Assembly: GCA_017629455.1 (NCBI GenBank)
Contig: JAGBXE010000015.1
Location: 1 to 25,294, forward strand
Length of the DNA stretch: 25,294 nt
Reading direction: 5' to 3'
From: Kiritimatiellia bacterium
GTDB lineage: Bacteria > Verrucomicrobiota > Kiritimatiellia > RFP12 > UBA1067
Both the position numbers and the translations under genes were made by a program. Below are positions 22,711-25,294 of the stretch, piece by piece. Below the pieces are notes generated by a model. The model was given only the letters and a program-made list of their open reading frames with translations. It ran no database searches and was not told where the DNA came from. The number at the start of each line of letters is the position of its first letter. The first letter of the stretch is position 1.

Positions 22711-23847
22711 TTACTTTGCCGAGCGGGGGTCGAATGCATCACGCAGACCCTCGCCAACAAAAACAGTTAAGAGCATCACCGTAAAAAGGGCTAGCGACGG
22801 AAATAGAACTAGCCACCAAGCATCACGGAATTTCTGCGCTTCTGCCAATAACTCACCACAGCTTGGCGTCATGGGAGGCAACCCAAAACCAAGAAAGTCG
22901 AGCGAAGCTAAAGTGCCTATCGCGCCCATCAGGAGAAAAGGAAATAGCGTCACCATTGGCGTTAAGGCGTTAGGCAGAATATGAACAAATAATATGCGCA
23001 TCGATGAAAGCCCCTCTACGCGCGCAGCATCGACAAATGTTCTTCCTCGCAAGCGCAGAAATTCAGAGCGCATATAGTAGCTTACTGTAATCCAGTTAAA
23101 CGCCGCGTAACAGACGAACAATACGCCAAACGACCGCCCAAGAGTTGAGCCGATAAAAATCATCACGTACAAAAACGGCATTGCGCTCCATATCTCCGTA
23201 AGACGCTGACAGAGAATATCGGTCTTGCCGCCGAAGTACCCTTCTACTGCGCCAGCAACTAGCCCTATAAACATACCTGAAAGCGTTAAAGCAAGACCAA
23301 ACAAAAGCGCAATGCGCATACCATGTACAACGCGCGAGTATACATCGCGCCCTGCAGCATCCAGCCCGAAGGGATGCTCTGGAACCGGACGAAACGGAAA
23401 CGACACAGGCGGCGGAGGGAGCGTTACACTTGTGCATTTAGGAGCCATAAGCGGCGCCATGAAAACACGCTTGTAACCTTGGCGGTCTTTAACGGTAATA
23501 TCGTATTGGCACTCTTGAGAAGCAGGAAGCGCCGCACCAGTTTTTAAGGCTTTAACTATTGTGCCGCGCAGTGCAATTACAGCTTCATCTTTTGGGCCTT
23601 CCCAATCGAAGAGCTCACCTTCGTCAGTAACACTAAAACGCGCCGTCCTAACATCGTACACATCTTCTACAACTGGCTTTTGATACTTTTCTAGCGTTTT
23701 AACGTCGGCAACATCGCCAGGCTTAAATGGGCAGACAAAATCTGCCGCGAGACAAAAGACGAAAATTCCCAAAAGCGCAAGAAGCGACCACCAAGCGCGG
23801 CGTATGCGCTTAAAAGCTTGCCATCTTTTCTTTGCTAGCGGCGTCAT
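22711..23847 (-). CDS. Peptide/oligopeptide ABC transporter permease, YejE-like
   Basis: This is the inner membrane permease of an oligopeptide-type ABC importer (OppC/DppC branch). I chose the ATG at 23847, 4 bp after the YejB-like stop, because MTPLAKKRWQAFKRIRRAWWSL aligns with the E. coli YejE N-terminus. A TTG start at 23871 would add eight residues. This gives 378 aa against 341 in E. coli. TM1 is near residues 18-40, followed by an extended periplasmic segment (about 125 residues). Then come HPFGLDAAGRDVYSRVVHG, five more helices, the permease-ATPase coupling (EAA) loop EFLRLRGRTFVDAARVEGLSSMRILFVHILPNA, and DFLGFGLPP near the end. It forms the pair with the YejB-like gene. No ATPase or binding protein is in the window. 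Confidence 0.93.
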   Translation of the reverse strand: MTPLAKKRWQAFKRIRRAWWSLLALLGIFVFCLAADFVCPFKPGDVADVKTLEKYQKPVVEDVYDVRTARFSVTDEGELFDWEGPKDEAVIALRGTIVKALKTGAALPASQECQYDITVKDRQGYKRVFMAPLMAPKCTSVTLPPPPVSFPFRPVPEHPFGLDAAGRDVYSRVVHGMRIALLFGLALTLSGMFIGLVAGAVEGYFGGKTDILCQRLTEIWSAMPFLYVMIFIGSTLGRSFGVLFVCYAAFNWITVSYYMRSEFLRLRGRTFVDAARVEGLSSMRILFVHILPNALTPMVTLFPFLLMGAIGTLASLDFLGFGLPPMTPSCGELLAEAQKFRDAWWLVLFPSLALFTVMLLTVFVGEGLRDAFDPRSAK

Positions 23848-23851
23848 AAGT

Positions 23852-24892
23852 TCAGCGTTTTGAAAAATCAATCCGTGGATCTATAAGCATGTACAAAATA
23901 TCGCTTATCAGATTGCCTGCTAATTGAAGAGCCGACGTAAGAGAAAGAAGCGCCAAAAAGACAGCGTAATCACGCCCCACAAGAGCATCCCAACCAAGCC
24001 TACCCATGCCTGGGATATCAAAAATAGTTTCGATAACAATGGAGCCTGCGAATAAAAGCCCTATCATCGAACCGAAGCCCGTTGCAACCGGCACAAGCGC
24101 ATTGCGCAAAGCGTGGCACCAAACTGCCCTTGTCCGAGTTGCGCCCTTGGCTATTACCGTACGAATATAGTCAGCGGCGATCTGGTCGAGAAGCGAATTT
24201 TTCATAAGGAGCGTCAACATTGCAAAAGAACCGGCAACGTAACACGCAACAGGCAAAACCATATGCCACATCCTGTCTAAAAGCCAAACTGTAAATGAAG
24301 GCTCAACATCAAAATCAGAGGAAATTCCGCCAATGGGGAAAATATCAAAGAACCCATCAACAGTACCGCAAAAAAGCATCTTCGCGCACATAGCTAGCGC
24401 AAAGGTGGGTATCGCGTAACCAGCAAATACAACTAGACTTGAAACGGCATCAAATGTCTGCCGGTGCTTTAACGCCTTTACGATACCTAAAGGAATGCAA
24501 ACTAAATATGTAAGTATAAACGCGGCAATTCCAAACCATAAAGAAACTGGCAAACGTGAACGAATAAGCTGCCATGCTGTCTTATCAGGATAATCATAAC
24601 TCGAAAGCTTAAGCCCCATAAAGTCGCGCACAAGCCAATTGGCATACTGCTGCCATAACGGCTTATCGAAACCGAACTGCGCTGCTATCTGCTTGCGATG
24701 CTCTTCGGAAACGGCCTGTGCGCGCGCAGATGGGCCTGCTGCCGCGGCCCCAGCTTGGGATATGCCTCGCTGACGCATAAGACGCATCTCGACTGGTCCT
24801 CCCGGGAGAAACCTCGTAAGCGAAAAGCACACAAGTGTAATGCCGATAAAAGTCGGCACCGCAAGCAGCAAACGCCGCACGAGATAGGACAT
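23852..24892 (-). CDS. Peptide/oligopeptide ABC transporter permease, YejB-like
   Basis: This is the partner permease (OppB/DppB branch) of the same importer. MSYLVRRLLLAVPTFIGITLVCFSLTRFLPGGPVE matches the YejB N-terminus (MGAYLIRRLLLVIPT), which favours the ATG at 24892 (346 aa). A TTG start three codons earlier at 24901 is possible. Features are TM1 at 6-28, a periplasmic segment with FGFDKPLWQQYANWL, five further helices, the coupling loop AADYIRTVIAKGATRTRAVWCHALRNALVPV, FDIPGMGRLGWDALVGRDY, and the terminal DPRIDFSKR. A low-complexity Ala-rich insert (QAGAAAAGPSARAQAV) lies in the periplasmic loop. It follows an FMN-binding gene by about 20 bp and precedes the YejE-like gene by 4 bp. 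Confidence 0.94.
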   Translation of the reverse strand: MSYLVRRLLLAVPTFIGITLVCFSLTRFLPGGPVEMRLMRQRGISQAGAAAAGPSARAQAVSEEHRKQIAAQFGFDKPLWQQYANWLVRDFMGLKLSSYDYPDKTAWQLIRSRLPVSLWFGIAAFILTYLVCIPLGIVKALKHRQTFDAVSSLVVFAGYAIPTFALAMCAKMLFCGTVDGFFDIFPIGGISSDFDVEPSFTVWLLDRMWHMVLPVACYVAGSFAMLTLLMKNSLLDQIAADYIRTVIAKGATRTRAVWCHALRNALVPVATGFGSMIGLLFAGSIVIETIFDIPGMGRLGWDALVGRDYAVFLALLSLTSALQLAGNLISDILYMLIDPRIDFSKR

Positions 24893-24913
24893 TCTGTCCA
24901 AGCGCAGCCCAAA

Positions 24914-25294
24914 TTAAAGTTTACCGCGCGCGTCAGCGATTGCATAACAGACCGCGCGCGATGTTATCGTTGCGGCCGTGATAGCTTCTATTGTGCCGCC
25001 GGGATCTTGCTTCACTTTAAGGTTCGTCGCATCCTTGCCCTTGAATTGCCCCACAAATTCGGGCGAATTCATATTCATCCCCAAACCAGGCGTTTCTGAT
25101 GCCACAAGCGTCTTGTAGCACTCGACAGTTTTCTTATCGACGAGAAACCCGACCATAAGCTCAATAAGGCCGCCATAGCCGCGCTTATCAGAACCGCGTG
25201 CTGCGTAGACTACTACTTTCCCATCTTTGCCAAACCCGACGTAATACTCGACGTCCTTGCCGTCAACTTGCTTTGTCGCCTTTTCGATTTTGAC
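24914..25294 (-). CDS. FMN-binding RnfG/NqrC-like protein, 5'-truncated by window edge
   Basis: The frame is open to the last base of the window, so the ATG at 25156 is internal and the gene starts beyond the edge. The 126 visible C-terminal residues match the FMN-binding domain of RnfG/NqrC subunits: YYVGFGKDGK, GSDKRGYGGLIELMVGF, SETPGLGMNMNSPEFVGQFKGK, and AITAATITSRAVCYAI at the end. In these membrane flavoproteins FMN is linked by ApbE to the Thr of an S/T-G-A-T motif; here it reads T-A-A-T. Rnf/Nqr complexes couple ferredoxin or NADH oxidation to ion pumping at the inner membrane. The gene that follows is a peptide permease rather than rnfE/nqrD, so this may be the last gene of its cluster or a stand-alone FMN-binding protein. 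Confidence 0.88.
   Translation of the reverse strand, partial: VKIEKATKQVDGKDVEYYVGFGKDGKVVVYAARGSDKRGYGGLIELMVGFLVDKKTVECYKTLVASETPGLGMNMNSPEFVGQFKGKDATNLKVKQDPGGTIEAITAATITSRAVCYAIADARGKL

Noticed and set aside
22680..22720. Terminator between the convergent beta-helix protein and YejE-like genes
   Set aside because: Only a weak AT-rich AAAGTAA/TTACTTT pairing with a long loop is visible in this 16-bp gap; I cannot support a terminator.

Overview
The window is a densely coded bacterial segment of roughly balanced GC with 18 recognisable protein genes, two of them cut by the window edges. The longest stretch without a gene is 241 bp (6240-6480), and I see no tRNA, rRNA, CRISPR array, insertion sequence or phage gene. 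The gene content suggests an anaerobic, polysaccharide-degrading member of the PVC group (Kiritimatiellota/Lentisphaerota/Verrucomicrobiota-like). Pointers are Tat-exported enzymes starting D/TRREF, secreted esterase and beta-helix/glycosidase-like proteins, uronate and rhamnose-type sugar genes, and an RnfG/NqrC-like flavoprotein. This placement is inference; no phylogenetic marker was compared.

Layout. (1) 1-1242 (+): 3' part of uronate isomerase uxaC. (2) 6239-1248 (-): a tight four-gene operon, gpmI - small membrane/TPR-like protein - SpoU/TrmH RNA methyltransferase - glnS, driven by a good sigma-70 promoter at 6311-6339. It converges on uxaC with only 5 bp between stops, and two large hairpins lie inside the last codons of glnS. 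(3) 6481-14393 (+): a seven-gene run, asd - NifU-like scaffold - UPF0371/DUF1846 - secreted HpcH/HpaI aldolase fused to an aldose mutarotase - M24 'pseudo-peptidase' - amidohydrolase - RhaT-family transporter. It has short gaps and two ATGA overlaps. (4) 14455-15771 (+): Tat-exported calcineurin-like phosphoesterase, then a 28-bp perfect palindrome acting as a likely bidirectional terminator against gnd. (5) 17300-15849 (-): gnd, divergent from (6) 17412-22694 (+): secreted esterase, Tat-exported metallo-beta-lactamase-fold hydrolase, and a 1057-aa secreted beta-helix/TIM-barrel-like protein. (7) 25294-22711 (-): 3' part of an FMN-binding RnfG/NqrC-like gene followed by yejB- and yejE-like peptide ABC permeases.

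How the parts may fit. UxaC, the RhaT-family permease, the aldolase/mutarotase fusion, the amidohydrolase (a superfamily that includes sugar lactonases) and the exported esterase and beta-helix proteins are consistent with use of a pectin- or rhamnogalacturonan-like glycan. gpmI and gnd supply central carbon flow. The most unusual items are the secreted aldolase-mutarotase fusion, the M24 protein that has lost most of its metal ligands, the hairpins embedded in glnS, the shared extended -10 promoters with two probable leaderless starts, and the FMN-attachment motif variant at the right edge.
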